Source of the DNA: CAWAPS01 sp963783945
Lineage (GTDB): Bacteria; Actinomycetota; Acidimicrobiia; Acidimicrobiales; Palsa-688
Length of the DNA: 64,000 nucleotides
Assembly (NCBI GenBank): GCA_963783945.1
Contig: CAWAPS010000019.1
Span: 1,064,932-1,128,931, forward strand
Direction of reading: 5' to 3'
Shown: positions 52,690 through 61,933 of the stretch, piece by piece
Layout: every line of letters begins with the position of its first letter
Numbering within the stretch: the first letter of the stretch is position 1
Program-made: the position numbers and the translations under genes
The notes under the pieces: generated by a model
The model's input: only the letters and a program-made list of their open reading frames with translations
The model's database searches: none
Told to the model about the DNA's origin: nothing

Positions 52690-53610
52690 CTAGGTGTCGG
52701 CGGTCTGACTGATGACCTCTTCGCTGAACTGCTGGAGCTTCTCGATTAACTCGTTGGCGTTGAGCCAGCGACATTCGAGGTTGACGCGCGTGATGCCCGC
52801 TTTCGAGTAGGTCCCCAGGATATCGAGCGCCTCGGCGGAGGACCCGGCGATGACCTTCGGGCTCGTGTCGTGCATTACCTCTGAAGAGGCATCCGACATG
52901 GCGTCTGTTTGCAGATAGGCCAGGCCGTAGGAAAAGCCCAGTCCCTCCGGACTTCTCCCAGCGGCGGCCACGGCGTGGCGAGTCTGCACGATCCCGTCAC
53001 GCACCTCGTCGAAAGACCCGACCATCGGGGCCCAGCCGCTGCCGTAGGCGGCCATCCGCCTGAGGGGGGCGGCTCCGGTGCCGCCGATCCAGAGCGGCAC
53101 ATGCGGCTTCTGGACGCACTTCGGCTCAAAGGTGGTTGGACCGAAGCTCACGAACTCGCCATCGATGGAAGGCGCGTCCTCCGTCCACAAGCGGCGCATG
53201 GCGTCCATGTACTCGTCGGTGATCGGACCTCGCGACTTGTAGGGAACTTCGAGCGCGGCGAACTCCGACGACGCCCAACCGGACCCGATGACCACCTCCA
53301 ACCGGCCTCCCGAGGCGTGATCAATCGACGCCAGCCCGCGTGCGCTCAGCGCTGGATGCCGATAGGGAACGACCATGGCGCAGTACTGGAGGCGGATCCG
53401 AGTGGTCCGGGCGGCCAGGTACGAGAAGATGACCATGGGGTCGAAATAGCTCGGTCCGACCAGATCGGCCTCCGGCCCATTCGGGACGATGATGTGCTCC
53501 CCGTTGGCTGCGGCTGTGTAGCCGAAGCGCTCCGCGGCTTGCACGACGTTCGCGATCTCGTCGAAGGAGGCGTAGCGGGTGTGTGGCCAAAGGTGAAACT
53601 GGAACTCCAT
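52690..53610 (-). CDS. LLM-class (F420-type) flavin-dependent oxidoreductase
   Basis: A 306-residue luciferase-like monooxygenase-fold protein. FHLWPHTRYASFDEIANVVQ, AANGEHIIVPNG, RIRLQYCAMVVPYRHPALSA, and GGRLEVVIGSGWASSEFAAL are characteristic, with PHVPLWIGGTGAAPLRRMA later. The GEH/PNGP style fits the F420-dependent group common in actinobacteria. ATG at 53610 follows GGGGAGAG; the frame extends upstream without family features. The divergent SDR starts 162 bases away, and the two may share a substrate. Confidence 0.9.
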   Translation of the reverse strand: MEFQFHLWPHTRYASFDEIANVVQAAERFGYTAAANGEHIIVPNGPEADLVGPSYFDPMVIFSYLAARTTRIRLQYCAMVVPYRHPALSARGLASIDHASGGRLEVVIGSGWASSEFAALEVPYKSRGPITDEYMDAMRRLWTEDAPSIDGEFVSFGPTTFEPKCVQKPHVPLWIGGTGAAPLRRMAAYGSGWAPMVGSFDEVRDGIVQTRHAVAAAGRSPEGLGFSYGLAYLQTDAMSDASSEVMHDTSPKVIAGSSAEALDILGTYSKAGITRVNLECRWLNANELIEKLQQFSEEVISQTADT

Positions 53611-53771
53611 GTCTTTGCTCTCCCCGTGATCGGCAGCACGCAGTGGCGAAGTAGCCGACAATACTGTCCCGCGACCCCACCCCGGCACTCTTCGGCCCAG
53701 ACAACGAAGGACTAGCATCGACGCGGCCGGAGCTGGCTCGACAACCTATGAGATCGAAGGGGGAGGACCTC

Positions 53772-54713
53772 GTGAGCGAGATTTCCTTTGCAGGCAGGAC
53801 AGCAATCGTGACCGGAGCTGGACGGGGGCTCGGCCGCTCGCACGCCTTGGAGTTCGCTCGCAGAGGAGCGGCCGTCGTCGTCAACGAGATCCGCGACGGT
53901 CTCGCCGAGAAGGTCACCGAGGAGATCACCTCGGCGGGCGGGAAAGCAGTGGCCGTCCACGAGACCGTGGCCACCGCTGCGGGATCCAAGCACGTGGTCG
54001 ACGTAGCCCTCGAGCAGTACGGCTCGGTGGACATACTCGTAAACAACGCCGGCGTGCTGCGGACCGGTTACATCGACCAGCTGAGCGAGGACGACATCGA
54101 CGACGTCCTCGACGTCCACCTCCGGGCGGCGTTTCGGATGAGCCGCCACGTATGGCCGATCATGAGCGAGAAGGGTTACGGGCGGATCGTCAACACCTGC
54201 TCCAACTCCGGCATGCTGTCCCATCAGGGTCTGGCGAGCTATGCCGCGGCCAAGGCGGGCCTTTACGGGCTCACCAAGGCGCTCGCCTTCGAGGGAGCCG
54301 AGCACGGCATCAAGGTCAACGCCATCCTCCCCACCGCCATGACGGAGGCCGCCCTCGAGTCGAACATCCCCGACATGCTCGAATGGGGGGCCCGCTTCAC
54401 CCGCAAAGAGGTCACGATCCCCGACTGGCGCTGGAGCCCGCCGCTGATCTCGGCGCTGGTCACCTACCTCTGCAGCGCCGAGTGCGAGTACTCCGGTGAG
54501 GCCTTCTCCGCCGTCAACGGCCGCTACGCCAAGATATTCGTCGGCGTGGCCGATGGGTGGATCGCCCCCGACGAAGCCTCGGTCAGCACGGACAGCATCG
54601 CCGCCCACATCGGCGAGATACGCGACCTCTCCAACCACAGTGTCCCGATGTGGCTCTTCGAGGAGATGCGAGATGTGGCCGAGCGCCTGGACGCCTCCGG
54701 CCTCTCCGGCTGA
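53772..54713 (+). CDS. SDR family oxidoreductase with C-terminal extension
   Basis: A 313-residue SDR. Cofactor loop AIVTGAGRGLGRSHALEFAR, NNAG, NTCSNSGMLSHQGLASYAAA with the Tyr-x3-Lys. About 55 residues extend the usual end: VGVADGWIAPDEASVSTDSI, GEIRDLSNHSVPMWLFEEM. This resembles the single-SDR part of multifunctional 3-hydroxyacyl-CoA dehydrogenases. GTG at 53772 has a GGGGGAGG ribosome site at 5-base spacing and is preferred to ATG 53748. A decayed copy of the same C-terminus is at 18961-19144. Confidence 0.9.
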   Translation: MSEISFAGRTAIVTGAGRGLGRSHALEFARRGAAVVVNEIRDGLAEKVTEEITSAGGKAVAVHETVATAAGSKHVVDVALEQYGSVDILVNNAGVLRTGYIDQLSEDDIDDVLDVHLRAAFRMSRHVWPIMSEKGYGRIVNTCSNSGMLSHQGLASYAAAKAGLYGLTKALAFEGAEHGIKVNAILPTAMTEAALESNIPDMLEWGARFTRKEVTIPDWRWSPPLISALVTYLCSAECEYSGEAFSAVNGRYAKIFVGVADGWIAPDEASVSTDSIAAHIGEIRDLSNHSVPMWLFEEMRDVAERLDASGLSG

Positions 54714-55174
54714 ATCTCTGACCGGTCGAACCTGAGGCCACTCGGCGGTCTACCAAGCAGGCGCCAGTTACTCGTCGGACCGGTCCTCGCCGGGTTGGCC
54801 ATCGCCGACCACCCGCCGCCAGTAGGGCACCAACTGCACCAGCTCGGCACTCGAAGGGACCGCCGATTCGAAAATACCATCCGGTGGACATGGCCATCTT
54901 GGGGGTGGTGGCGGCGGGGAGGTTGCGCCGGGGCAGCAGCAGAAGCGATACCCGGTTCTTGGCCCCTTACCATCTGGACGGGGAGTCGGTTCGACTACCG
55001 CTGCAGTGTCTGGCCAGGGAGGGTCTGGTCCGCCTGCCCCTGTCGGGACCGCCGGAGTTGGCGGAGCGGGGGGCGTCTGCCGGCCGAGGTGGAGCAATCT
55101 TGATAACGGTTGCACGGCCCCGCCGTGCCGCCCGGTTTGACCGTGGATGGTGCCGCCGGCGGGGGCCGCGGGGC
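54714..55174. other. No assigned gene
   Basis: A plus frame near 54884-55100 reads GESVRLPLQCLAREGLVRLP and may be part of a small protein, but no family is recognised and the minus frame is equally open. Confidence 0.4.
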
Positions 55175-55320
55175 CTAGATGCCGTCGCCGTCTCGGAGGG
55201 CTTGGGTGACCAGGCCCGCACGATGTCGCTGATATTGCGGTCCTGGGCGACAGCGAGCTGCTTGAGTTGACGGTGGACGTCGCGCTGGAGGCCCACGTTG
55301 TGCCGGGTGATCGGCTCTGG
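55175..55320 (-). pseudogene. Ribbon-helix-helix (CopG-like) protein, frameshifted
   Basis: The frame reads EPITRHNVGLQRDVHRQLKQ then LAVAQDRNISDIVRAW, and after one missing base VTQALRDGDGI to a TAG at 55175-55177. This is a complete short RHH DNA-binding domain (first strand, helix, NISDIVR turn, helix). No ATG or GTG in the correct frame was located. Typical as antitoxin or small repressor; no toxin gene is seen beside it. Confidence 0.5.
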
Positions 55321-55437
55321 TTCACTGTCTCTCCCTCGATCGACATCCGCTGGACAGCACACCGAAGCGCCGCAGGACCACAGGCGTCTGCGTTCTGTAA
55401 GGTAGTCCGCGACGATAGGCCCATTCTGGAGGTGTCG

Positions 55438-55974
55438 ATGACGATCGAGAGTAAGGCCAGTGTGTTCCCGGGAAGGGTCCGCCAGTTCGGGTTCATCGTC
55501 CCCGACCTCGACGCCGAGCTCGCACGGTGGGTGGACCTGGGGGTGGCGCCCTGGATGGTTGTGCGCGAGCTTCGAATGGAGCGATGCTGCTACCGCGGTG
55601 ACCTTTCGGAGCCCGTGATCTCGATCGCGATGTCGAACTCCGGTGATATGCAGATCGAGCTCATCCAACAGCACGATGAGACACCGAGCATCTACCGGGA
55701 GTTCATGACCGCTACTGGCGGCGGCTTCAACCAGATCGCTTATTGGGTCGAAGACGTCAACGCGGTACGCGCGGCAGCGGTTGCCATTGGTTGGTCGGAG
55801 GTATGGCGGGGAGACGATAGCGGTCCGGTTCAGTTCTGCTATCTGGAGAATCCGGACTCGCCCGTCCCTATTGTGGAACTGTCGGAGCTCAACGACGCGA
55901 CACTGGCCGCGAACAACATGATTCGTGATGTAGCGGCGGCGTGGAAGCCGGGTCAACCCGTTCTGATGGCCTGA
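55438..55974 (+). CDS. VOC (glyoxalase-fold) family protein
   Basis: A 178-residue vicinal-oxygen-chelate protein. VRQFGFIVPDLDAELARWVD opens the first module, MQIELIQQHDETPSIYREFM follows, GGGFNQIAYWVEDVNAVRAA begins the second module and PVPIVELSEL closes it. Members include epimerases, lyases and dioxygenases that use a metal. The usual metal His at the first strand is replaced by Phe (FGFIV), while Glu residues in IELIQQ and VELSEL remain. ATG 55438 follows GGAGG by 5 bases. It converges on the SDR at 56006. Confidence 0.85.
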   Translation: MTIESKASVFPGRVRQFGFIVPDLDAELARWVDLGVAPWMVVRELRMERCCYRGDLSEPVISIAMSNSGDMQIELIQQHDETPSIYREFMTATGGGFNQIAYWVEDVNAVRAAAVAIGWSEVWRGDDSGPVQFCYLENPDSPVPIVELSELNDATLAANNMIRDVAAAWKPGQPVLMA

Positions 55975-56005
55975 GCAAAAATGCGAAGACGCTCTTTGGT
56001 CGGTC

Positions 56006-56905
56006 TCAGTCGTAGGGCTCGATAAGATTGCTGGGGGCGGCCTGGTAGAGACCGTCGAATAACTCTGTCGGGGTCGGGCCGTACTCGTGGTCGCTCGTGA
56101 TGCGCGTGGGCATGATCCCCTCGCGCTGGCGGAGGTGGTACATGCTCTCGCGCCTGCCCGTGTAGTCCGACGGCTGTCGAAGCATCCAAACGATGCCCTG
56201 AGCGGGCACCTCACAGGGCTCGAACGTACTGAGATCGGCACCGGGCATGTTGGCGATGGTGCCCTCCGACGCGCAGCCGATGTCGATCCGGAAGCAATTC
56301 ACGGCGATGCCCTTGGGGTGAAGAATTCGCGCCGCGTCCAACGTCAGGTGCTCGAGAGCGATCTTCGATGTCCCATAGGCCAGCATGTCGGGAAGAGGCA
56401 CGAGCGCAGCCATCGAGGACACATTGATGATGGCACCGCCGTTGCGACGCTCCATGTGTGGCGACACGCTTTGAATGGCGATGTACGGCGCCCAGTAGTT
56501 GACCGCGAAGGTCAGGTCATGCCGGCGCTCTGGTTGATCGAGGTCCCCTATGAAGGTCACCGCGGCGTTGTTGATCAGCACATCAACACCTCCAAAGCGC
56601 TCGACGGTCTCGGCGACCATACGCCGTACGTCGTCCCGCTTGGAGAGATCAGTCGGAATGGCGATGGCTTCCGTTCCGGCGTTCTTTGCTCTCGCGACCG
56701 TATCGTCGAGCGTCCCCGGCGTACGCTGCGGCGCCTCCTTCGTCGAGCGTGCTGCGCAGGCGACACGGCAACCCGCTTCAGCTAGGGCGATTGCGGTCGC
56801 GGCTCCTACGCCTCGGCTGGCGCCGGTCACGATCGCCACCTTGCCGTCCAACTCCACTGCGTAGCCTCCATTCGTGCCGTCCTCTTGGAAGATCGATCCC
56901 GTCAT
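56006..56905 (-). CDS. SDR family oxidoreductase
   Basis: A 299-residue SDR. Cofactor loop AIVTGASRGVGAATAIALAE, NNAAV, NVSSMAALVPLPDMLAYGTS with Tyr-x3-Lys intact. After the fold the last about 75 residues (VPAQGIVWMLRQPSDYTGRR, EYGPTPTELFDGLYQA) are unusual and may form a substrate lid. ATG at 56905 starts MTGSIFQEDG; an in-frame ATG at 56947 exists. It converges with the VOC gene and lies downstream of the TauD-like gene on the same strand, with about 140 bases between. Confidence 0.87.
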   Translation of the reverse strand: MTGSIFQEDGTNGGYAVELDGKVAIVTGASRGVGAATAIALAEAGCRVACAARSTKEAPQRTPGTLDDTVARAKNAGTEAIAIPTDLSKRDDVRRMVAETVERFGGVDVLINNAAVTFIGDLDQPERRHDLTFAVNYWAPYIAIQSVSPHMERRNGGAIINVSSMAALVPLPDMLAYGTSKIALEHLTLDAARILHPKGIAVNCFRIDIGCASEGTIANMPGADLSTFEPCEVPAQGIVWMLRQPSDYTGRRESMYHLRQREGIMPTRITSDHEYGPTPTELFDGLYQAAPSNLIEPYD

Positions 56906-57044
56906 GATGCCACCTCGCCGAGCCGAGGTTGTTTGCCCGGTCAGCAACCCGACTCATGGCCAGGGCAGCTACGACGCTTTGATCGCCCCGTATGGCGACG
57001 AGTGATCAGAGCACGCGCCGCCGTTCAGGCGAACGAGCTGGCAG

Positions 57045-57926
57045 CTAACCAGACTGCTGCCGGGACAGGTCTGCGATACCTTTCGTGGCGTGGATCAGCT
57101 CCGGTGTCTTCTCGCCAATAGACACTCGCCGAAGGCGCCGCCGGCATCCCGCCGGAATCGGGTCCCGGCCGTGCTGCACGGCTACGTTGTCCCAAACCAT
57201 CAGGTCGCCCGCCTTCCACTGGTGTTCGTGGATATTGGACGGATCGTATAACTGCCCGAACAGCTCGTCCATTATCGATCGCGCTCCGGCGGCATCCAAA
57301 CCGACCACCCGGTTGGTCCACATCTGGTTGCAATAGACTTGCCGCCTGCCATTGCGAGGGTGGTCGATCACAGCCGGATGTGTCGACGTACCACTTGCCC
57401 ACGCCAAGCTCGGATCGCTGATGTCCCGGTCGGGATCGAAGTCGGCCGGGTAGTCAAAGATATCCGTCACTTCGAGGTCATCGACCAGTTGTCTCAGCTT
57501 GGGCGACAGCCTCTCGTAGGCGCGTTGCGTGTTCATATAACGGGTCACGGGTGACGCTCCGACGATCTCTAGGGCATACAGAGAGAGTCCCCACGGCGGG
57601 GAGCCCGTGTTGGTCAGGTCGGAGTGGAAGACCAACTCTGCGTCGTTGCTTCCGCGCCCTATGTAAGCGTCGCGGTCGACGCTCGAGACCATCGAGTGAA
57701 ACGAGCCATCATCCAGCTCGTCAAGTATGGGACCAAACAAACCTACGGCGCGTACCTGGTCGTCCAGAGACAGTTGCTGGCCGGGGAACAATACCATTAA
57801 GCGATCCGCGTACGCCTCTCGGAGGAGCGCGGCCAGGTCCTCGTCAACGGGCTCACGCAAGTCGATCCCTCGAACCTGTACGCCCAGCGCCGGACCCAAT
57901 TCTTCGATCACGCACCCAGAAGTCAC
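57045..57926 (-). CDS. TauD/TfdA-family Fe(II)/2-oxoglutarate dioxygenase
   Basis: A 293-residue dioxygenase. The opening CVIEELGPALGVQVRGIDLR is typical; the iron motif is FHSDLTNTGSPPW (His about 101, Asp about 103) and the distal His lies in DNVAVQHGRDPIP (about 257), followed by the Arg that binds 2-oxoglutarate in RRRLRRVS. GTG at 57926 follows AGAAGGAGGG. Family members release sulfite, split ether bonds or hydroxylate; the substrate is unknown. It heads a minus-strand run that includes the SDR at 56006. Confidence 0.9.
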   Translation of the reverse strand: MTSGCVIEELGPALGVQVRGIDLREPVDEDLAALLREAYADRLMVLFPGQQLSLDDQVRAVGLFGPILDELDDGSFHSMVSSVDRDAYIGRGSNDAELVFHSDLTNTGSPPWGLSLYALEIVGASPVTRYMNTQRAYERLSPKLRQLVDDLEVTDIFDYPADFDPDRDISDPSLAWASGTSTHPAVIDHPRNGRRQVYCNQMWTNRVVGLDAAGARSIMDELFGQLYDPSNIHEHQWKAGDLMVWDNVAVQHGRDPIPAGCRRRLRRVSIGEKTPELIHATKGIADLSRQQSG

Positions 57927-58309
57927 GCGCCCTCCTTCTCTCGTTTGGCGGGATACTGATCTATTAGAGCGCGTCTTTCGCGCCGGGTCCTTCCAGATTA
58001 GTAAAGTACTGCTCAACTAGTTTCACCGTCCTGCCGTAGGCCATTCCGAGCGCCCGACCGGCCCGCAACTCTCTGTTTCGGCTGCCATGGCCATTGGAGT
58101 CAAGGATTTGGACGTACGCATCCGGTTGCTGCGTGCTGCCCGGTGTAGTGAACAGCCGCCGGTAGGAGCTCAGCGGTGTGTCTGTGTGTGTGTCTTCACC
58201 CCATCGTCGGCGGGCCGTGCATGATGCCGCGTGCTGTCGGGCCCCCTGGTTTCCCGGACCGGTGAAGTCGGCCTATGTCATCGATCGCGCTCGAACGCCC
58301 AGGTGGTGA
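57927..58309. other. No gene recognised
   Basis: Holds a short GT-dinucleotide run near 58177-58192 and otherwise nothing identifiable. Upstream region of the TauD-like gene. Confidence 0.5.
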
Positions 58310-59158
58310 TCATTTCGATGGCTCCCAGATGTGGACCGGCATCACGGGCGGCACCTCCCAAGGGGTGGCGGCAGCCGTGCGCCGCCATTCGTCCAGGTCG
58401 ATGCTCGGCATCTCGGCGAATGCGGCGTCTGCGGCGTCGCTCAATGCCTCCCCTTTGGGGAAGCCGTAGTAGGCGGAGAACTGGAGCACGATCTCGTCCA
58501 TCTCCTCTTTGGTGATGTCACCAGAGTGGACGGCGGCGGCGACGTGGGTCCTCAACGGGGTCGGCGAGTCGTCGACGGCGCAGGCAGCGAGGGTGATAAT
58601 GCGTCGTTCTCGTCGAGTGAGCCCTGGTCGCTGCCATACATGCCCGAAGACGAAGTTGAGGATTCCGGCGTGACGGTACGGCGACATCGGTCGAGGTGCT
58701 GGCATGAGGTTTACGTCGGCAAATTCCTGCGCCCCCCTGAAGATCCGGTCCTCGAATCTCTCCAGGCCCAGGATCTCGTTCGACAGCATCGGCCAGGGCT
58801 CGGGCTGCTGGCCCCGCTCCTGGTTGATGCCGGCCCACTGGCGGTGGATGGCGCCCTCGCAATGGGCTGCCTTGGGCCACCCGCAGTAGATCGCGAACTG
58901 AAGGACGAACTCGAGCATCTCCTCCAAGGTGATGTCGCCGCTGTTCAAGGCGGCGTACACGTGATCCTCGATGGGCCAGGGCGAGTCGGCCGCGGCGACG
59001 CAGGTGAGCGTCACCCATCGGCGATCCCGCCGGCTCAAGCCCGGTCGGGGCCACACCTGCCCGAAGACGAAATCGCGAGTGGCGACCTCGAACGGGGTCG
59101 ACGGGGCCGCCGGTTCTTTGGTCATCACCTCGCGGTAGATCTGCTCCGCATCGGCCAT
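58310..59158 (-). CDS. Double carboxymuconolactone decarboxylase-domain protein
   Basis: A 282-residue protein with two CMD-like domains in tandem. Domain 1 (about 25-110): FVFGQVWPRPGLSRRDRRWV, EDHVYAALNSGDITLEEMLE, VLQFAIYCGWPKA. Domain 2 (about 165-245) repeats it: FVFGHVWQRPGLTRRERRII, RTHVAAAVHSGDITKEEMDE, VLQFSAYYGFPKG. The CxxC pair of AhpD-type members is absent, so decarboxylase-like or lactone chemistry is more likely than peroxidase. The start is ATG at 59158. The zinc dehydrogenase ends about 80 bases upstream. Confidence 0.9.
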   Translation of the reverse strand: MADAEQIYREVMTKEPAAPSTPFEVATRDFVFGQVWPRPGLSRRDRRWVTLTCVAAADSPWPIEDHVYAALNSGDITLEEMLEFVLQFAIYCGWPKAAHCEGAIHRQWAGINQERGQQPEPWPMLSNEILGLERFEDRIFRGAQEFADVNLMPAPRPMSPYRHAGILNFVFGHVWQRPGLTRRERRIITLAACAVDDSPTPLRTHVAAAVHSGDITKEEMDEIVLQFSAYYGFPKGEALSDAADAAFAEMPSIDLDEWRRTAAATPWEVPPVMPVHIWEPSK

Positions 59159-59240
59159 CGCAAATACTCCAATCTTGTCTTCTGCTGTTATTTCAACCTG
59201 GGTGTGGCACCCGTTGTCTCTGGTTTGGCCGCCGTTGTCT

Positions 59241-60275
59241 CTACGTCAGCCGCAAGGCCACTCGGACCGCGTCCCGGCCCGGCGTCGACCGGGTTAGCAG
59301 AGAGAACGCCTGCTCGAACTCCTCGAGCGGGAAGGCCTCGCCCAGCATCTGGGCCGTCGGCACCTGGCCAGCGTTGATCAGCTCGACCGCAGTCTTGGCG
59401 TCGAGACCGGCACCGGGGTGAAGCGTGATGCGCCGTGTCGGTATCCAGTCGCTGTGGAAGGCCTCGAGCGGGCGGTCTTTCATCCCCGCGATGACAACGT
59501 GGCCCCCTTTGCGGACCAGGTCCATGGCTACGTTGACCGTGATCGGGTTCCCCGCCGCCGCGTCGACCACGACGTCGGCCATTTTGCCGCCCGTGATGTC
59601 CTTCACCCGCTCCACGGGATCGTCGGACTGCACGTCGATGACCTCGTCAGCGCCGATCTCAAGCGCACAGTCCAGTCGGAACCTGTCGCGCGACATGCCG
59701 GTCACGATGACCTGTGACGCCCCGGCGGCGCGAGCCGCGACGATCGTCGCGATCCCCATGTGGCCCGGGCCCTCGATGACGACGATGTCGTCCTGTTTTA
59801 CCGGCGCGACCCAGGTGACGGCACAGCTCAACGGCTCGAACACCGTGAGCTCCTCCGCGGGCACGTCCTCCCGTAAGCGATACACCGTCGAGCCCGGCAA
59901 CAGTTCGAGGTGCTCAGCAAAGCCGCCGTAGAGACCCGAGCCTTCATCTACGGAGAAATCATGACCATAGATCCGATAGCCATCGGCCGTGACGACCAGC
60001 TCGCTCACCGCGACGCGGTCGCCCTCCTCAACGCCCCACGCACGGGCAGCCGCCGGGGTGATCTTCTCGATGCGGCCGACGATCTCGTGGCCGGCGATGG
60101 AGGGGAATTCTCCTCCCCACGACGTATGCACGTGACCCTCGAAGTGGTCGATGTCGCTGTGGCAGAGCCCGGTCGCCTCGACCTTCAGTACCGCACCCCC
60201 AGGCTTAGGATCAGGGACCGGCAAGTCCCGGATCTCCCAGGTCTCGTTGCCGTTGAAAACAATGGCGCGACTCAT
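59241..60275 (-). CDS. Zinc-binding medium-chain dehydrogenase
   Basis: A 344-residue alcohol/polyol-type dehydrogenase. Catalytic zinc site GLCHSDIDHFEGHV and SIAGHEIVGRI, Rossmann motif VVIEGPGHMGIATIVAARAA. The four-Cys structural zinc lobe is missing; the segment VAVSELVVTADGYRIYGHDF replaces it. ATG at 60275 begins MSRAIVFNGNETWEIRDLP. A promoter-like TTGACA box lies about 155 bases upstream, overlapped nearby by a palindrome, so regulation by a repressor is likely. The CMD gene follows after about 80 bases. Confidence 0.87.
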   Translation of the reverse strand: MSRAIVFNGNETWEIRDLPVPDPKPGGAVLKVEATGLCHSDIDHFEGHVHTSWGGEFPSIAGHEIVGRIEKITPAAARAWGVEEGDRVAVSELVVTADGYRIYGHDFSVDEGSGLYGGFAEHLELLPGSTVYRLREDVPAEELTVFEPLSCAVTWVAPVKQDDIVVIEGPGHMGIATIVAARAAGASQVIVTGMSRDRFRLDCALEIGADEVIDVQSDDPVERVKDITGGKMADVVVDAAAGNPITVNVAMDLVRKGGHVVIAGMKDRPLEAFHSDWIPTRRITLHPGAGLDAKTAVELINAGQVPTAQMLGEAFPLEEFEQAFSLLTRSTPGRDAVRVALRLT

Positions 60276-60403
60276 CGACCCGACTCTTTCGCCAGCGCGC
60301 CGGGCTGCTCCAAGGTCCACCACAGACCTCGGTTCCGCCGGTCGGCGGCCCGCGGAAGCCTCCACAAGGGCACATCTCGACGGCCGTAGCACGCACCTTA
60401 ATA

Positions 60404-60432
60404 TTGTTATAACAAAAATCCCATTGTGTCAA
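60404..60432 (-). promoter_or_regulatory. Promoter with palindromic operator
   Basis: On the minus strand TTGACA (60427-60432) is followed after 15 bases by TATAAC (60406-60411). The -10 region lies inside the perfect 12-base palindrome TTGTTATAACAA (60404-60415). The stretch is strikingly AT-rich for this genome. It precedes the zinc dehydrogenase at 60275. A repressor bound to the palindrome would block the promoter. Confidence 0.6.
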
Positions 60433-61028
60433 GAGGTTCGAGGTTTTAGCGGGCCGGCCGTGACAGGCAATCAGGACCGCCCAGCTGTTTCCCGCCGGTA
60501 TAGCCGCCCCCACGGCTCTGGGCGCAGAGTGCCGCAAGAGGACGTGGCCGTTCACGGTGACTATAGGCCAATGGAACGACGGAGAGAGGCGGCGCCGGCT
60601 CAGCGGGAGTTCGCCCTCCTCCCAGCCTGGCCGGCGTGCAGATAGCTGAGGTGGAACTATGCCAGTGACAGCGGATCCGCCGGCGAGGGGTTTCGGGTCC
60701 GATCCTCGCCACCGTCACCAACATCACCGCCCCCGTCAGCAGGCGTCTCAATCACGTGCCCACCTCAGGCTCACTCATATGTGCATCCAGGTCGACGACG
60801 ACCGTGAGGCAGCTCGCCCAGCGACGCACTATGCCACTAGCCTCGAATGCACCGGGACGGTTCGGAAGGGCACCCGGGACATCACCATGCTCCGTGTCTG
60901 TGTACCCGGCGGCCTTCCCATCGATCGCGCCAACGGACAAGACAACAGAACTGACACCACGGAAAGGTCCGCGCCGTCGGATCACTGCCGGCCCCGCGTC
61001 TCGGCGGTGACGATCGCCTTATATGTGG
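60433..61028. other. No gene recognised
   Basis: Nearly 600 bases with short frames only on both strands. Confidence 0.5.
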
Positions 61029-61901
61029 TCAGGTCCGACGAGAAATCGGGGTTCCGTGTCCGATCCGCGCCGTGATGCGGCGATCGGTATTGAACTCCGC
61101 CATCTCGGCGGTTCGAAAGGTTGTCGTGGTCCCGATCTCCGGACCGGTGAGGAACTCGACCTCCCAGAGCAGCTCGGAGAACACCAACCAACTCTCGATG
61201 TGACGATGGAGGAACTCCAGGCGACGGACCGCGAACCGGTCGTAGAAGCGCTCCAGGTAGCCACGAAGCTCGTCACGGGTATGCAGATTGTTGACCGTGC
61301 CGTCGTCGGCGACGTAGTCGCGAACCGCGGTCTGGACGTCCGGAGCGCTCATACCCACGATGGCCTCTATGTCGCCCCTGTGCAGATAGCCGAGGAGGCT
61401 CTCATGCAGGTCGTAGACCTCGATGGCACCCGCCAAAGGAGCGTCGCTGCCATCCCCCAACCGGGCTAGCTGCGACGGCCGCCAGATCAGCTCGCCGGAG
61501 ATCCCCACTCCTCCGTGGTTCGGGAAGATGATCGCAACCGGAGTGTGATGCATCTGGCCTGTGGCCAGCTCCTGCCCGTCACCTATTCCGCAGACGAACG
61601 AGTACCAGTCAGCGCGGATCTCGGTCGTGGCCCGCAGCCCGGTGACCATGCTGATCTCGTGTAGTTCGGTGTAAGCCTTCCTGATGCCCTCCCGGGTGTA
61701 GGCGATCTCCTGATTGGGGACCGATCCTTCGGAGGTGGGGACGGGATTGATGGTGTAGGCGTAAGGCCCTTCCGGGCTCAGGGTCTCCACTATGTCGTCG
61801 ACCACGCCCGTGCACTCCACCCGGATGTGATGCCACATCTGCTCCGCCGAGAACAACTGGGCGTAGACGGTAGGTGAGGCGTCGCTTTGGTCCAATGACA
61901 C
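61029..61901 (-). CDS. SnoaL/NTF2-like protein, probably two domains
   Basis: A 290-residue protein that looks like two NTF2-like cone domains in tandem. The first part has PYAYTINPVPTSEGSVP, AYTREGIRKAYTELHEIS and RADWYSFVCGIGDG. The second has GYLHRGDIEAIVGMSAPDVQ, DELRGYLERFYDRFAVRRLE and HRHIESWLVFSELLWEVEFL. GTG at 61901 is fixed by AGGAGG 6 bases upstream; an ATG at 61922 would put that site inside the gene. It begins 32 bases after the amidohydrolase stop, so the two are co-transcribed. Isomerase or dehydratase-type role is inferred. Confidence 0.72.
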   Translation of the reverse strand: MSLDQSDASPTVYAQLFSAEQMWHHIRVECTGVVDDIVETLSPEGPYAYTINPVPTSEGSVPNQEIAYTREGIRKAYTELHEISMVTGLRATTEIRADWYSFVCGIGDGQELATGQMHHTPVAIIFPNHGGVGISGELIWRPSQLARLGDGSDAPLAGAIEVYDLHESLLGYLHRGDIEAIVGMSAPDVQTAVRDYVADDGTVNNLHTRDELRGYLERFYDRFAVRRLEFLHRHIESWLVFSELLWEVEFLTGPEIGTTTTFRTAEMAEFNTDRRITARIGHGTPISRRT

Positions 61902-61933
61902 GTTGTTCCTCCTTGATGACATGAAACGGGGCG

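Noticed and set aside
54967..56241. 424-residue minus-strand open frame
   Set aside because: Most of it is antisense to the VOC protein; only the RHH-like segment at 55175-55320 is protein-like.
58177..58192. GT-dinucleotide run
   Set aside because: Too short to be a meaningful repeat and not linked to any gene feature.
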